Counted from the first letter of the stretch, positions 36,525 to 45,940 are shown. The stretch: 64,000 nt of DNA from an uncultured Saprospiraceae bacterium (GCA_937951615.1 CALFBH010000010.1:1-64000), one strand, 5' to 3'. Translations and numbers: made by a program. Notes: a model not told the origin generated them from the letters alone.

Positions 36525-38255
36525 TTATTTTTTTGAAGATAAAGGTATTTTAAAAATTTCTCTTGTGCTTGATTTTGATTTGATGACATTGAACGGGCCG
36601 TCTTCTATTATTTCTCCGTCCTGCAACAGAATTACCCTGTCGCACCTTGCCGCAAATATAGGGTTATTTGAAATTGCAATGAGTGTCCAGCTTCTATTTT
36701 TCCGTGTCAAATAATCAATCACTAAATCTTTTTCTTTCTGCTCTAGCCTAGGCATAAAATTATCTAGCATTAATATAGCCGGTTGAAAAATGAGTGTGCG
36801 TGCAAGGATTATTTTTGTCATGACACTTCGGGGAATATTCAATCCATCTGCAATCAATTCCGTATCATAACCGTTAGGTAATTGATTGATATATTTGTGC
36901 AAGCCGATTTCTTTTGCTGTTTGCAGGATCGTCTGAAATTTAATATTTTCCTTACCGAGCGTAATATTTTCAATAATAGTAGCATTAAAAATCTCATCTC
37001 TAGTGGTCAGGATACCAATTTCTTTACGTAAACTATCAAGCTCGATACTTTTAAGTGGAATGTCATTGAAAGAAATCGTTCCTTGATAGTTGGTATATAA
37101 TCCTCCAAGTAATTTTGTCATTGTAGATTTTCCTGACCCGTTAAAACCAGCAATACAAATTTTTTCTCCCGATTTGATTGTTAACGAAATATCTTTTAAT
37201 GTTGGACGGTTTGCATCTTCGTACTGAAAAGAAACCTTATCCAATTCTATATCTATTCCTCCATTATTATACTCTTTCTTTTCTATATGAATGCCTCCGC
37301 CCTCCTCCAAAGGCAAGTCTGTTACGTAGCCTATTTTTTCCAATGCAGTCAATACATCATAAATATTATCCATACTGAGGATTAGTTTTTCTGCGGAATT
37401 CATAATCAATATCACAACAATTTCAGCAGCTACAAATTGTCCGATACTAATTTGATTTCTAATGACCAGAATACTTCCAAGCAGAAGTAATGCAGCTGTT
37501 ATGACCGTCTTGAATAGGACAACACTTCCGTATTGAACCAGTAGAATTTTAAAATGACTTTTCCGGGCATCTAAGTAATTTACAACTAACTCGTCTGTCC
37601 GCTTCACGGGTAGATTAGAAGTACCCGACAGTTTGAAAATATTCATGGCACGTCCCAGTTCTTCCAGCCAGTGGGCTACCTGATATTTATAACGACTTTC
37701 TACTAAACTTGTTTTGAGTCCTTGCTTGCCTGTAAGCTGAAAAATTGCGAATAGGATAGACAGCAAGATTAGCCCAAAGAAGATAAAAAATGGGTGATAT
37801 AATGATAATAAGACTAATCCAAAAACAATCTGTAAAATGGCTGTTGAAAAGTCAATTAAAATTTTCGGTATCCCTTTTTGTAAAGTGACGGTATCGAAAA
37901 AACGATTGATAAGTTCAGGTGGATATATTCTTGTGAGTGCTTCCAGTTTGAGCCTCGGAATTCTCCAAGCAAATTCAAAGGCCGAGCGGGTAAAAATCCT
38001 GCGTTGCAAGGTCTCTGTTACTGTCAATTGCATGATGGTCAGCACACCATTAAACATAATACCTGCTGTAATAATACCTATTAATAAAAAAAGCGAAGAA
38101 GATACTTCTCCACCTACCATCAAATTGATGATTGCCTGGATACCAAGTGGTAAAGACAGTGTAATAATTCCAGCAAAGATTGCATATAGATAAATATAGC
38201 TAATGTCTTTCCTATCAAGTTCCAAAAATTTGAAGAATCGCTGGGTAGCTTTCAT
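36525..38255 (-). CDS. ABC exporter with degenerate nucleotide-binding domain
   Basis: 576 residues. Six membrane helices (about 20-300) form a type-1 exporter fold without an N-terminal C39 peptidase domain. The ATPase domain has an intact Walker A (GFNGSGKST, about 368-376). The LSGGQ signature position reads LNIPRS (about 472), Walker B ends LMLDNF so the catalytic Glu is replaced by Asn (about 497), and the switch His is replaced by Asn (ISNNPIF, about 528). A homodimer should bind ATP but hydrolyse it poorly or not at all. It is the first gene of the ABC-HlyD-TolC operon. The substrate is unknown; no cargo peptide gene was seen. Confidence 0.88.
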   Translation of the reverse strand: MKATQRFFKFLELDRKDISYIYLYAIFAGIITLSLPLGIQAIINLMVGGEVSSSLFLLIGIITAGIMFNGVLTIMQLTVTETLQRRIFTRSAFEFAWRIPRLKLEALTRIYPPELINRFFDTVTLQKGIPKILIDFSTAILQIVFGLVLLSLYHPFFIFFGLILLSILFAIFQLTGKQGLKTSLVESRYKYQVAHWLEELGRAMNIFKLSGTSNLPVKRTDELVVNYLDARKSHFKILLVQYGSVVLFKTVITAALLLLGSILVIRNQISIGQFVAAEIVVILIMNSAEKLILSMDNIYDVLTALEKIGYVTDLPLEEGGGIHIEKKEYNNGGIDIELDKVSFQYEDANRPTLKDISLTIKSGEKICIAGFNGSGKSTMTKLLGGLYTNYQGTISFNDIPLKSIELDSLRKEIGILTTRDEIFNATIIENITLGKENIKFQTILQTAKEIGLHKYINQLPNGYDTELIADGLNIPRSVMTKIILARTLIFQPAILMLDNFMPRLEQKEKDLVIDYLTRKNRSWTLIAISNNPIFAARCDRVILLQDGEIIEDGPFNVIKSKSSTREIFKIPLSSKK

Positions 38256-38278
38256 TCCTGATTTTCCATTTTATTATA

Positions 38279-38310
38279 CAAAAAAAAGTGGGCAGGCATT
38301 TTTGCCCACC
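38279..38310 (-). terminator. terminator of the prohibitin gene
   Basis: GTGGGCA (38288-38294) pairs with TGCCCAC (38303-38309), followed on the minus strand by eight T. It separates the prohibitin gene from the ABC exporter operon downstream. Confidence 0.85.
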
Positions 38311-38398
38311 CAATAGACCAACCCTTTAAAATTATCTATAAACGTATGAAACTTTCCCGGTTTTATTAGCTCTGTAGATCATTTTTTTGTTGGTCTTA

Positions 38399-39196
38399 TC
38401 ATTGGCTCTTTAATTCTGAGTCCATAATCATAGGTAGATCACCATCAGTGATGATTATTTTAGCATTTGGCGACTTTGCCAGCTCCTGAAAAGCTTCTAT
38501 TGATTTGAACTGTAGTATTTTACTATCTAATCCTTCTGCAATAATTAGTTGTGCATCTCTAATACCCGCTGCTTCGACGCGCCTTTGCTCTGCCTTTCTT
38601 TTTTCCTGATCAAGTACAAACTCCATTTGCTGTGCCTGCTGTTCTGCTTCGAGCTTAGCTTCTATAGCATCTGCTAAAGTTTTGGGTAGGCGAATACTCT
38701 TGAGTAATACTGCCTCTACGTCAATGCCCTTGCCTTTCATTAATACCATCATCTGATCACGAATCGCAGTTTCAATTACAGCCCGTTCGCCTGTATGCAT
38801 ATCTTTAGCGTAAAAGCGAGCAGTCACATCAGATACAGCCGATCGGAAAATAGGAAGTATTACATTCCGCTCGTATTCTGTACCTATATTTCGTAAGAGA
38901 TCAGGTGCTTTATTTGCATCAATATCATACAGAATGGACACCTCACTCCTAATCGTCAGACCTTCTTTGGAAGGAATATTCAGCTCTACTTCCATGTTTT
39001 CAGTCTGAGTGGAAATTTTAATAACTCTGGAGACTAGAGGATTATACACCTTTAACCCTTTAGTATAAGGCGTATCCGAAAATTCTCCAAAAGTTCGCTT
39101 AACACCAACCTCGCCCTGACGGATTGTGACGCAACTAGCTACAGTTATAATAGCTATAAAACATAGTGCCGCTTTGAAAAAAAGTCGTGTATTCAT
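38399..39196 (-). CDS. prohibitin/SPFH family lipoprotein-like membrane protein
   Basis: 265 residues. An N-terminal hydrophobic segment ends TVASC (C22), a possible lipobox, followed directly by the SPFH domain (VTIRQGEVGVKRTFGEF, KISTQTENMEVELNIPSKEGL, YERNVILPIFRSAVSDVTARF). A coiled-coil C-terminus (AIEAKLEAEQQAQQMEFVL) follows. Prohibitins form large ring assemblies at membranes and chaperone or regulate membrane proteins and proteases. It stands alone, with its own terminator. Confidence 0.9.
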   Translation of the reverse strand: MNTRLFFKAALCFIAIITVASCVTIRQGEVGVKRTFGEFSDTPYTKGLKVYNPLVSRVIKISTQTENMEVELNIPSKEGLTIRSEVSILYDIDANKAPDLLRNIGTEYERNVILPIFRSAVSDVTARFYAKDMHTGERAVIETAIRDQMMVLMKGKGIDVEAVLLKSIRLPKTLADAIEAKLEAEQQAQQMEFVLDQEKRKAEQRRVEAAGIRDAQLIIAEGLDSKILQFKSIEAFQELAKSPNAKIIITDGDLPMIMDSELKSQ

Positions 39197-39686
39197 GGTT
39201 ATACTTTTTGATTATTAAATAATTTTATATTTATTTACAATAGCATTACTATTAAATTTAGCAGTATAACGACTTTACTTTCAATTTGTTTATTATTTTT
39301 GAAAAAAATTACAAAAAATTACTCGTAGTGCTGCCTTATAAACATAAAAAAGACCAGTTGGTCATGCTTTACTTTTTTTATTTTGCAAATTTATTTTTCA
39401 CAAAATATTTATTATCAAGCATTTATATACAATATAAACACTTAGAATTTATATATTTTTCACATGGCTAAAATCCTACTTTATTATTAATAATTTTTAA
39501 CATTATAACAAATCCAGTTGAAAAATTATAGTGCAAAAAACATCAGGCTAAAAATTAATAGATTTCACTAAAGTGAATAATTCAAATAATAATAGCTTTA
39601 CTACTTTTTTTAATTGTTTTACAACTTTTTCTATTTCACGTTGTTTCACTAATGAAATCTTTAATAAAACACAAAAAATTTATTCT
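39197..39686. other. AT-rich divergent intergenic region
   Basis: 490 bp between the prohibitin start and the TPR protein start; strongly AT-rich. Reading frames exist but encode low-complexity Asn/Phe/Ser sequence. No RNA gene seen. Confidence 0.55.
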
Positions 39687-40922
39687 ATGAGAATTTTTAC
39701 TTTTATCATCATAACATTATTATTCAGTCTCGACATCAATGCTCAAACTCGAAGAATGAATAATGCTGTAACCGGAAAAACATATACTAGTGAGCGACAG
39801 AACCATACCGTCCAGCCTCTATTGATAGAAGCCGAGCGAAGGTTCAGAATATCAGACTATGAAGGAGCTATTCTCACTTTGGAAAGTGCTGTGGCACTCA
39901 ACCCTTACTCTGCCGAAGCATTGACCATGCGAGCTAAGTATAAAAAGATAATGGGAATGCAAACGGAGGCAGAGGCAGATCTTCGTCTTGTAAATAATAT
40001 AAATCCACTTGCAGCAAGTCTATTTGGATATCACGGTAAAGGGGGTTTACTCAGCGTACTGTCGATTGAGCCCAAAGAGGCTTTACAAGAACTGGACAAT
40101 CTTCAAAGGCTTAGGTATTACCGTGAACTATTAGCGGAAACAGCAGCTCCAAATGAGGAACTGGATCGCATGTTGGGAAGTGTAGAACTCATTATGGAGT
40201 ATATGGAAGCGAATGAGTTAGAAGAGGCTTTGACTGCAAGCGATACACTTATAGAACTATTTCCAAAATCTGCTATTGCGTATGACCTCAAAGGCACTAT
40301 TTTGAGAAAGCAGGGGAAGTTTGAGGACGCAGCAGAAGTAATTTCTACAGCCGTAGTGCTTGAACCTGATTTTGCTCTTCCTTGGTATCATTTTGCTTTG
40401 ATCGAAAAAAGTGCTGGAAATTATGAGCAGGCTAAAGCCTATCTAGACCGAGCCATTGAGCTTGAAGGTAATCTTATAAAAGCTTATTTTGATCGGGCAT
40501 TGATTTTCAAAAAAATGGGCGAATATGACAAGGCTATACAGGATTATAGTAAAATAATTGACTTGGAGATCGCATTTTACACTCAGGCATTTCTCAATAG
40601 AGGGCTCACTAAAAAAATGGCTGGTGATTACACTGGAGCATTGAACGATTTGAATCATGCCGCTTACGAATTTCCTTTTAATGCCGAAGTGAGAAAAAGT
40701 CGCGGTAACCTACAACTTTTACTCGGCTATCCTCGTAAAGCAATGGATGAATATACTAAAGCGATTGAATTGAAAGATGATTATGCTGAAGCTTATCACA
40801 ATAGAGCCATCACGAATTTTCTGCTTTATAATAAAATTTCAGGATGTGCCGACCTCAATGTCAGCGCAGAACTTGGGTACGAACCCGCTATTGAGGCAAG
40901 GAAATATTTTTGTCCACAGTAG
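39687..40922 (+). CDS. secreted TPR protein
   Basis: 411 residues from the ATG at 39687, which opens a signal peptide MRIFTFIIITLLFSLDINAQ; a longer frame upstream is low complexity. The mature protein is built from about eight TPRs (AERRFRISDYEGAILTLESAV, LPWYHFALIEKSAGNYEQAKAYLDRAIEL, AYHNRAITNFLLYNKISGCAD, quoted in part). It probably acts as a periplasmic scaffold. An HPF-like gene starts 42 bp downstream on the same strand and both precede one terminator, so they may be co-transcribed. Confidence 0.85.
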   Translation: MRIFTFIIITLLFSLDINAQTRRMNNAVTGKTYTSERQNHTVQPLLIEAERRFRISDYEGAILTLESAVALNPYSAEALTMRAKYKKIMGMQTEAEADLRLVNNINPLAASLFGYHGKGGLLSVLSIEPKEALQELDNLQRLRYYRELLAETAAPNEELDRMLGSVELIMEYMEANELEEALTASDTLIELFPKSAIAYDLKGTILRKQGKFEDAAEVISTAVVLEPDFALPWYHFALIEKSAGNYEQAKAYLDRAIELEGNLIKAYFDRALIFKKMGEYDKAIQDYSKIIDLEIAFYTQAFLNRGLTKKMAGDYTGALNDLNHAAYEFPFNAEVRKSRGNLQLLLGYPRKAMDEYTKAIELKDDYAEAYHNRAITNFLLYNKISGCADLNVSAELGYEPAIEARKYFCPQ

Positions 40923-40964
40923 AAATGTAAATTGATAATTATTAAACCATTAAAATATATTCTT

Positions 40965-41291
40965 ATGACGATTACAATTAGAAATCAAGCAAACATCCGC
41001 CCACAGTACATTCGATTTGTGAAATGGAAAATCGAAAAAATTGGAGAAAAATTCAATAACTTAATTTACGCAGAAGTACGCATCTCAAAGGAAGGGAGCA
41101 GTAAACCCGTTTACAAAGTAGTGTTAAAACTCGGAATCCCAGGGAATGACATCATTATCACCAATACCTCAACTGATTTAGCTATGCTGTGGAAAAAATC
41201 CTTAGATGCGACCGAACGACACCTCAGAAAGTATAAAGAAAGATCAAAAGAGCGCAGAATCAAAATGCCGAGGGTAAGGGTTGCCTCTTAA
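40965..41291 (+). CDS. HPF/RaiA-like ribosome hibernation factor
   Basis: 108 residues from the ATG at 40965. The S30AE/sigma-54-modulation fold is visible: MTITIRNQANIRPQYIRFV, then KIEKIGEKFNNLIYAEVRIS, a strand VYKVVLKLGIPGNDIIITNTS, and a second helix ATERHLRKYKERSKERR. Short HPF-type proteins bind the 30S decoding region and store ribosomes in stationary phase. The typical D-x-Y-x-A-I-D motif is replaced by DLAMLWKKSLD, so it may be a divergent member. Confidence 0.8.
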   Translation: MTITIRNQANIRPQYIRFVKWKIEKIGEKFNNLIYAEVRISKEGSSKPVYKVVLKLGIPGNDIIITNTSTDLAMLWKKSLDATERHLRKYKERSKERRIKMPRVRVAS

Positions 41292-41339
41292 AAGTCGTTT
41301 CATACGTTTCAATAGAATTCTGTGATATAGAATTCAATA

Positions 41340-41396
41340 AATGTGCGGATAAAATCTATTGATTTGTTCGCACATTCTTTTTTTTGTATGTGGATT
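41340..41396 (+). terminator. terminator of the TPR-HPF pair
   Basis: AATGTGCG (41340-41347) pairs with CGCACATT (41379-41386); the stem extends imperfectly inward and is followed by a long T-run. Confidence 0.85.
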
Positions 41397-41541
41397 GTTA
41401 GATGGAAGCCAGTAATGTTTAAGGCTGCAAAAACGGAATCTGATTTTATTATTACGACGCTTGGTTAAGCATTGCCAATTTTACGCGCTCACGCCTCAAT
41501 CCTACAAGTTAATCTCGTCCACCAAATTGTTCAGCCATTTT

Positions 41542-41728
41542 GAGTTTGAGTTTGAATTTGAGTTTGAATTTGAGTTTGAGTTTGAGTTTGAGTTTGAATT
41601 TGAGTTTGAATTTGAATTTGAGTTTGAATTTGAATTTGAATTTGAGTTTGAATTTGAGTTTGAGTTTGAATTTGAGTTTGAATTTGAATTTGAGTTTGAG
41701 TTTTGAATTTGAGTTTGAATTTGAGTTC
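41542..41728. repeat. (GArTTT)31 hexamer repeat with a two-letter pattern
   Basis: Thirty-one units, each either GAGTTT or GAATTT (the last is GAGTTC), run from 41542 to just before the helicase start at 41742. One extra T at about 41704 shifts the phase. Calling GAGTTT A and GAATTT B, the order is AABABAAAABAB BABBBABAABAB BAABABA. The frames give FEFEFE, SLNLSL or NSNSKL peptides, so apparent ORFs here are artefacts. The array occupies the helicase promoter or leader region. Confidence 0.95.
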
Positions 41729-41741
41729 GTACCTTCGCCCC

Positions 41742-43646
41742 ATGTCCGACATTTCACCTTTACAATATCTACTGGAAACCCTGCTCATTGAGAAAAAAGA
41801 AGACTTTGAGCAATACCGCGCTTTGGTGCAAGCCTTACCATTGGCAAAAAAGAAAGAAAAAGGGATGTGCTGGCATCCTTTTATGGTCAATAAAACAGGC
41901 TTCACTTATGGTGAACGTGCCTATATCGTCGGCGAGCGGGTAGCCAACCTCAATGAAGCCCACAAATTTCGGTCGGGTATGCCGGTCAATATATTTTTGA
42001 AGGAAGAAAAAGGCAGCACACGCGAGCAACCGGGCATCATAAAATTCATCAACAAAAACCAGATGAAAATTGTGCTGAATAGTAAGGACATTCCCGACTG
42101 GATGAATCGGGGACTGCTGGGTATTGATTTATTGTTTGATGAACGGACTTATCTGGAAATGGAAAAAGTCCTGAAAACGGTGATGAAGGCAAAGGGAAAT
42201 CGCATCGCCGAATTGCGGGACATTTTTTTGGGTAAAACTCAACCGCAGTTTCAGGAACTCAGCCATTTTATCGAAGTACCGGGATTGAATAAATCTCAAA
42301 ATCAGGCCATCAATAATATCCTTGCCGCTTATGATGTAGCTGTGGTACATGGACCGCCAGGAACGGGAAAAACAACTACGCTGGTACATGCGATTAAGCT
42401 ATTATGCAAACAGGAAAACAGCGTCCTCGTCACCGCAGCTAGTAATGCCGCAGTGGATTTGATGACGGAGCGACTGAGTGATGAAGGCTTGAATGTGGTG
42501 CGCATTGGCAATATATCACGAGTCGATGAAAAAATTGTGCGCCACACCTTAGAAGGTAGATTGAGCGATCATCCCGAATCAAAAAATATTAAAAAAGTAA
42601 AAGTACAGGCTGCCGATCTTCGTCGGAAAGCAGGTAAGTATAAACGCACCTTCAATCATGCTGCCCGCCGCGAGCGTGCTGATATGTACCGCGAAGCTGG
42701 CGAACTGAATGGCTGGGCAAGACAACTGGAAAGCCGATTGATTGACCAGATTCTTTCATCGGCAGATGTGATTGCCTGTACGCTGGTGAATACGGTGAGC
42801 GATGTTTTGCGCGATTATAAATTTCGGACGGTGGTGATTGATGAAGCAGCGCAGGCACTCGAACCGGCCAACTGGATTCCAATCACCAAAGCCAGTCGGG
42901 TGATCTTGGCAGGCGACCCATTTCAGTTGCCGCCTACTGTGAAATCGCGTGAAGCAGCAAAGCGCGGACTTCGCAAAACGCTGATAGAAAAAGGGCTGGA
43001 CAATTTTGAAAGGGTCAATTTCCTGAATGTGCAATATCGGATGAATACGGTCATCATGGGTTTCTCAAATCAGCAATTTTATAATAATCAATTGCTGGCA
43101 GATGTCTCTGTGGAGCATTGGAAATTGAACTTGGAAGCTGATGTTCCGCTGGTTTTTATTGATACGGCTGGCTGTGGTTTTGAGGAACGTCCCAATCCAG
43201 AAACGGGCAGTAAAGGCAATCCCGACGAATGGTTATTGCTCTATGAACATCTGGCTAAATTACTGGATCAATTCCCCGAAGACGAGCCGCCGAGTATTGG
43301 TATTATTTCCCCTTATCGGGAACAGGTGGAGCATATCAAAACGGAGTTTAGCGATTTTGAAAAACTAAGCTCCATTCGCGAGCAGGTGACGATTGCTACG
43401 ATTGATGGCTTTCAGGGTCAGGAACGGGATATTATTTATATTTCGCTCGTTCGCTCGAACACCAAAGGCGAGATCGGCTTTCTGTCTGACAATAGGCGGA
43501 TGAATGTGGCCATGACCCGTGCTAAGAAAAAACTAATCGTCATTGGGGATAGTGCGACGATTGGCGGACATCCGTTTTATGGAGATTTTCTGACTTATGT
43601 GGAAACGCATGGGTTGTATGAGACGGGTTGGGATTATATGAGCTGA
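41742..43646 (+). CDS. SF1 DNA/RNA helicase (IGHMBP2/DNA2-like, Upf1 group)
   Basis: 634 residues from the ATG at 41742; an in-frame TTG at 41703 lies inside the hexamer repeat. Walker A HGPPGTGKTTT starts at 203, motif II DEAAQ is at 367-371, then GDPFQLPPTV, the motif IV-VI segments FLNVQYRMNTVIMGFSN, GIISPYREQ, TIDGFQGQERDIIYISLVRS and NVAMTRAKK. These helicases unwind 5'-3' on DNA or RNA. Bacterial members are poorly characterised. It is monocistronic. Confidence 0.93.
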   Translation: MSDISPLQYLLETLLIEKKEDFEQYRALVQALPLAKKKEKGMCWHPFMVNKTGFTYGERAYIVGERVANLNEAHKFRSGMPVNIFLKEEKGSTREQPGIIKFINKNQMKIVLNSKDIPDWMNRGLLGIDLLFDERTYLEMEKVLKTVMKAKGNRIAELRDIFLGKTQPQFQELSHFIEVPGLNKSQNQAINNILAAYDVAVVHGPPGTGKTTTLVHAIKLLCKQENSVLVTAASNAAVDLMTERLSDEGLNVVRIGNISRVDEKIVRHTLEGRLSDHPESKNIKKVKVQAADLRRKAGKYKRTFNHAARRERADMYREAGELNGWARQLESRLIDQILSSADVIACTLVNTVSDVLRDYKFRTVVIDEAAQALEPANWIPITKASRVILAGDPFQLPPTVKSREAAKRGLRKTLIEKGLDNFERVNFLNVQYRMNTVIMGFSNQQFYNNQLLADVSVEHWKLNLEADVPLVFIDTAGCGFEERPNPETGSKGNPDEWLLLYEHLAKLLDQFPEDEPPSIGIISPYREQVEHIKTEFSDFEKLSSIREQVTIATIDGFQGQERDIIYISLVRSNTKGEIGFLSDNRRMNVAMTRAKKKLIVIGDSATIGGHPFYGDFLTYVETHGLYETGWDYMS

Positions 43647-44075
43647 AGGCTAATGATGAATGATGAACTATAAATGATGAATGAGTTGATTACGAATAGA
43701 TTAATTACGAATTACGAATCTGGGGAAGTACGAACTTTATTGTTTTCGAGGAAGTCTTTTTTTGGGCTGAGACAGCCCAGATATTCCCAATCTTCCTGCA
43801 TCAGAACTGTACGATGTCCTTTGCTGGGTATATCTCTGTCCACCAGCTTTTTTGCTAAAATACTGGACTTCTCCCCCATTGAAGGCAGGTAATTGGTTCT
43901 AAACAATACACATTGAAGGTAATCTCTTTCGTTTCTCGCATTAAAATTAAAGAAAAGATTAATGTATTCTCAACATATTGAATGTTTTTATGATACGAGG
44001 GCTGAAAATCGTTGGTGCCTAAGCGCAAACAGGCTGCCTACCGAAGTAAACAACCTGTGAATATTTCCAGAAATA
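43647..44075. other. intergenic region with dispersed repeats and one doubtful small ORF
   Basis: It begins with ATGATGAACTATAAATGATGAATG-type words also found at 47803-47860, and with AATTACGAAT words. A minus-strand frame 43712-43906 (64 codons) contains DRDIPSKGHRTVLMQEDWEYLG and could be a fragment of a lost gene, but I do not recognise it. No RNA gene was seen. Confidence 0.4.
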
Positions 44076-44571
44076 TTAGAAATTATTACTCATTACCTCA
44101 TTTGCCTGATTCATAATTTGTGTAGCCGTTGCCATGCCTTGCTGCTCTTTTACTACTTCGCCATTGCTGTTCAGGTAAATCAGCGTTGGAAAGCTGGTGA
44201 TGCCATATTTGCGGGCTAATGCTGGTCCTTCGCCTCTTTCTGCGTTTACTTTGATGTTGATGAAATTTTCATTAAAAACCATGCCGACTGGTTCTAGTTG
44301 AAATACATCCTGATCTAACCATTTGCAAGGTCCGCACCATACGGTGTAAAAATCTAGTAGAATTAGGTTTGTTTTCTGCTTTTGCGCGGCGCAGTACTTC
44401 GTCAAAGGAATAAGTCTTTTCAAACTGTACACCTTCTGCTGTTTCAGGATTTGTTGTTGGATTGCCATTTGCAAAAGCTGTGGACACTATTGTTAAAACT
44501 GTTAATGCAGTCAGGATAATGTTTTTGATTATTGAGGTATTATTGCGAGTTGTTCTAGTTGAATTTTTCAT
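44076..44571 (-). pseudogene. thioredoxin-like exported protein, frameshifted
   Basis: From ATG 44569-44571 one frame encodes a signal peptide (TALTVLTIVSTAFA) and the start of a thioredoxin domain, FEKTYSFDEVLRRAKAENKP. At about 44361-44372 the sense shifts to the next frame, which continues LILLDFYTVWCGPCKWLDQDVF with the WCGPC active site and GITSFPTLIYLNSNGE to the stop at 44076. Removing one base restores a normal ~165-residue periplasmic thioredoxin. It is either a recent pseudogene or a base error in the assembly. Confidence 0.8.
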
Positions 44572-44844
44572 AGTGCTTTACTTTTAATTATTTTGAATTG
44601 TTGTTCTTCGTCGTATTTGTTAGTACAAAGAAAGGGGAAAAGGCGACGCACTATAAAAGTATGTGATGAATGGTAGCTGTGCTGTGGTGAATGGTAAATG
44701 GTCAATTACGAATCTTTCAATTACGAATCTGAGTGTATTGAATCACAGAACACTAAATGTTGAAGTGACACTAAATGACAGTATGTATAACAGGAGTCAA
44801 AAAAAATCCTATTTTTAAGGCATTGAAAAAGGAATACATACACT
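44572..44844. other. divergent intergenic region with short repeats
   Basis: It contains CAATTACGAATCT twice (about 44703-44731) and a short AGGA...TCCT inverted repeat near 44802-44814. No gene seen. It should hold the promoters of the thioredoxin and LytTR genes. Confidence 0.5.
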
Positions 44845-45579
44845 ATGAAAAACTCACTAAGCGTACTTATTGTAGAGGATAACCCATCCTTTGCGCTGGA
44901 AATGGAAATGCTGATAGATGAGCTGGGACATGAAGTGCTGGGTGTCGTTGATAATTCGGGAGATGCACTGGTAGAAATCATGGATAAGGTGCCCGATCTC
45001 ATTATTATGGATATTGAGATCAAGGGTAAATTGAGTGGTACGGAGATTGCTGCTAAGATGAACCACCTGAATATCCCGATTGTTTTTGCAACTTCATTTA
45101 CAGATGAAAAGCATTATCTGGAAGCTAAGCAGACCGAGATTTTTGCCTACCTTATTAAACCGATTAAGCGTTTTGAATTGGAACGGACGATTGATTTATT
45201 ATTGCAAAATGCAGTCCTCAGAAAACAAGCCCCAAGTAGTACGCCGGAAGCAGTAGATGGTTTTCTGTTATTAAAAAAGAATGAAACCGTCCACAAAGTA
45301 GCCATCAATGATATTATTTTTATTGAGTCGGATGGCAATTATTGTATTTCCCATACTACTAGCGGAGAAAAATTTACCAATCGTATCAAGCTTTCCGAAT
45401 TTGAGGAACGCCTAAAAGGTCATACGTTCAAAAAATCTCATCGAAGTTATCTTGTCAATGTGGAGCGGATTGATGCGATTAATTTATTTGAATCGGTCAT
45501 TCATATTGGCGAACACCAAATCCCGCTTAGTCGAAATGCTAAGGCTGATTTTGTGGATAGTGAGAAGGTCTTGAAGTGA
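44845..45579 (+). CDS. LytTR-family response regulator (LytR/AlgR type)
   Basis: 244 residues. The REC domain (1-120) has acidic E11/D12, phospho-acceptor D56 (LIIMDIEIKG) and K105 (AYLIKPIKR). The C-terminal LytTR DNA-binding domain (about 140-240) shows DIIFIESDGNYCISHT, F-K-K-S-H-R-S-Y-L-V-N and IPLSRNAKADF. Normally paired with a 7TM or histidine kinase, but none is in the window, so it is an orphan here. ATG at 44845. Confidence 0.93.
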   Translation: MKNSLSVLIVEDNPSFALEMEMLIDELGHEVLGVVDNSGDALVEIMDKVPDLIIMDIEIKGKLSGTEIAAKMNHLNIPIVFATSFTDEKHYLEAKQTEIFAYLIKPIKRFELERTIDLLLQNAVLRKQAPSSTPEAVDGFLLLKKNETVHKVAINDIIFIESDGNYCISHTTSGEKFTNRIKLSEFEERLKGHTFKKSHRSYLVNVERIDAINLFESVIHIGEHQIPLSRNAKADFVDSEKVLK

Positions 45580-45622
45580 GTTTTTAATTACAAACATTCC
45601 TGTTTGAGAATGATGAATGGGT

Positions 45623-45928
45623 TTATTGTTGATTGCCACGAGGTTTTTCTTCGTATTTTTCCAGATGAGCTTCGATATATTGCCGTTCTATTTCTTTTGC
45701 TTTTAGCCTTCCTTTAATTTCTCGAATCAGGATATTTCCATAAAATCGTCTCCAGCCGATGGCAAGATTCAGAATTGTAACTTGTGTGCGAATTCGTTTA
45801 GAAAGCCCATCCTCTTCAATAGATTCGCTACTAATTCCGTATTTAAACGTATTATTTTCCTGTTTATCACGAATTTCGTAAAGATGCTGTAATCGTTTAC
45901 TTTGATTGGCATTACCGTGCAAAGGCAT
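45623..45928 (-). CDS. orphan Rhs-type toxin tip, possibly GIY-YIG-like nuclease
   Basis: 101 residues. It begins MPLHGNANQSKRLQHLYEIRD, which looks like the junction where Rhs/YD-repeat proteins change into a variable toxin domain (H-G-N-S...Q-H-x-Y-E-I). Then FKYGISSESI, GLSKRIRTQVTILN, WRRFYGNILI and EIERQYIEAHLEKYEEKPRGNQ. The Y-x-Y/K-Y-G-I and R, E and terminal P-R-G-N residues resemble the URI/GIY-YIG-like polymorphic-toxin domains. There is no secretion or Rhs part. It follows a DUF4240 gene by 12 bp on the same strand. The nuclease call is inferred. Confidence 0.65.
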   Translation of the reverse strand: MPLHGNANQSKRLQHLYEIRDKQENNTFKYGISSESIEEDGLSKRIRTQVTILNLAIGWRRFYGNILIREIKGRLKAKEIERQYIEAHLEKYEEKPRGNQQ

Positions 45929-45940
45929 AATATATGAGGT

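Noticed and set aside
38399..39196. HflK/HflC pair
   Set aside because: Only one SPFH gene is present and its sequence fits prohibitin better.
41461..41706. ORFs encoding (FE)n or (QT)n low-complexity proteins, both strands
   Set aside because: They are direct readings of the hexamer array with no independent coding signal.
43712..43906. 64-codon minus-strand ORF
   Set aside because: No recognisable family, no promoter, and it lies in a repeat-rich gap; kept only as a note in the intergenic entry.
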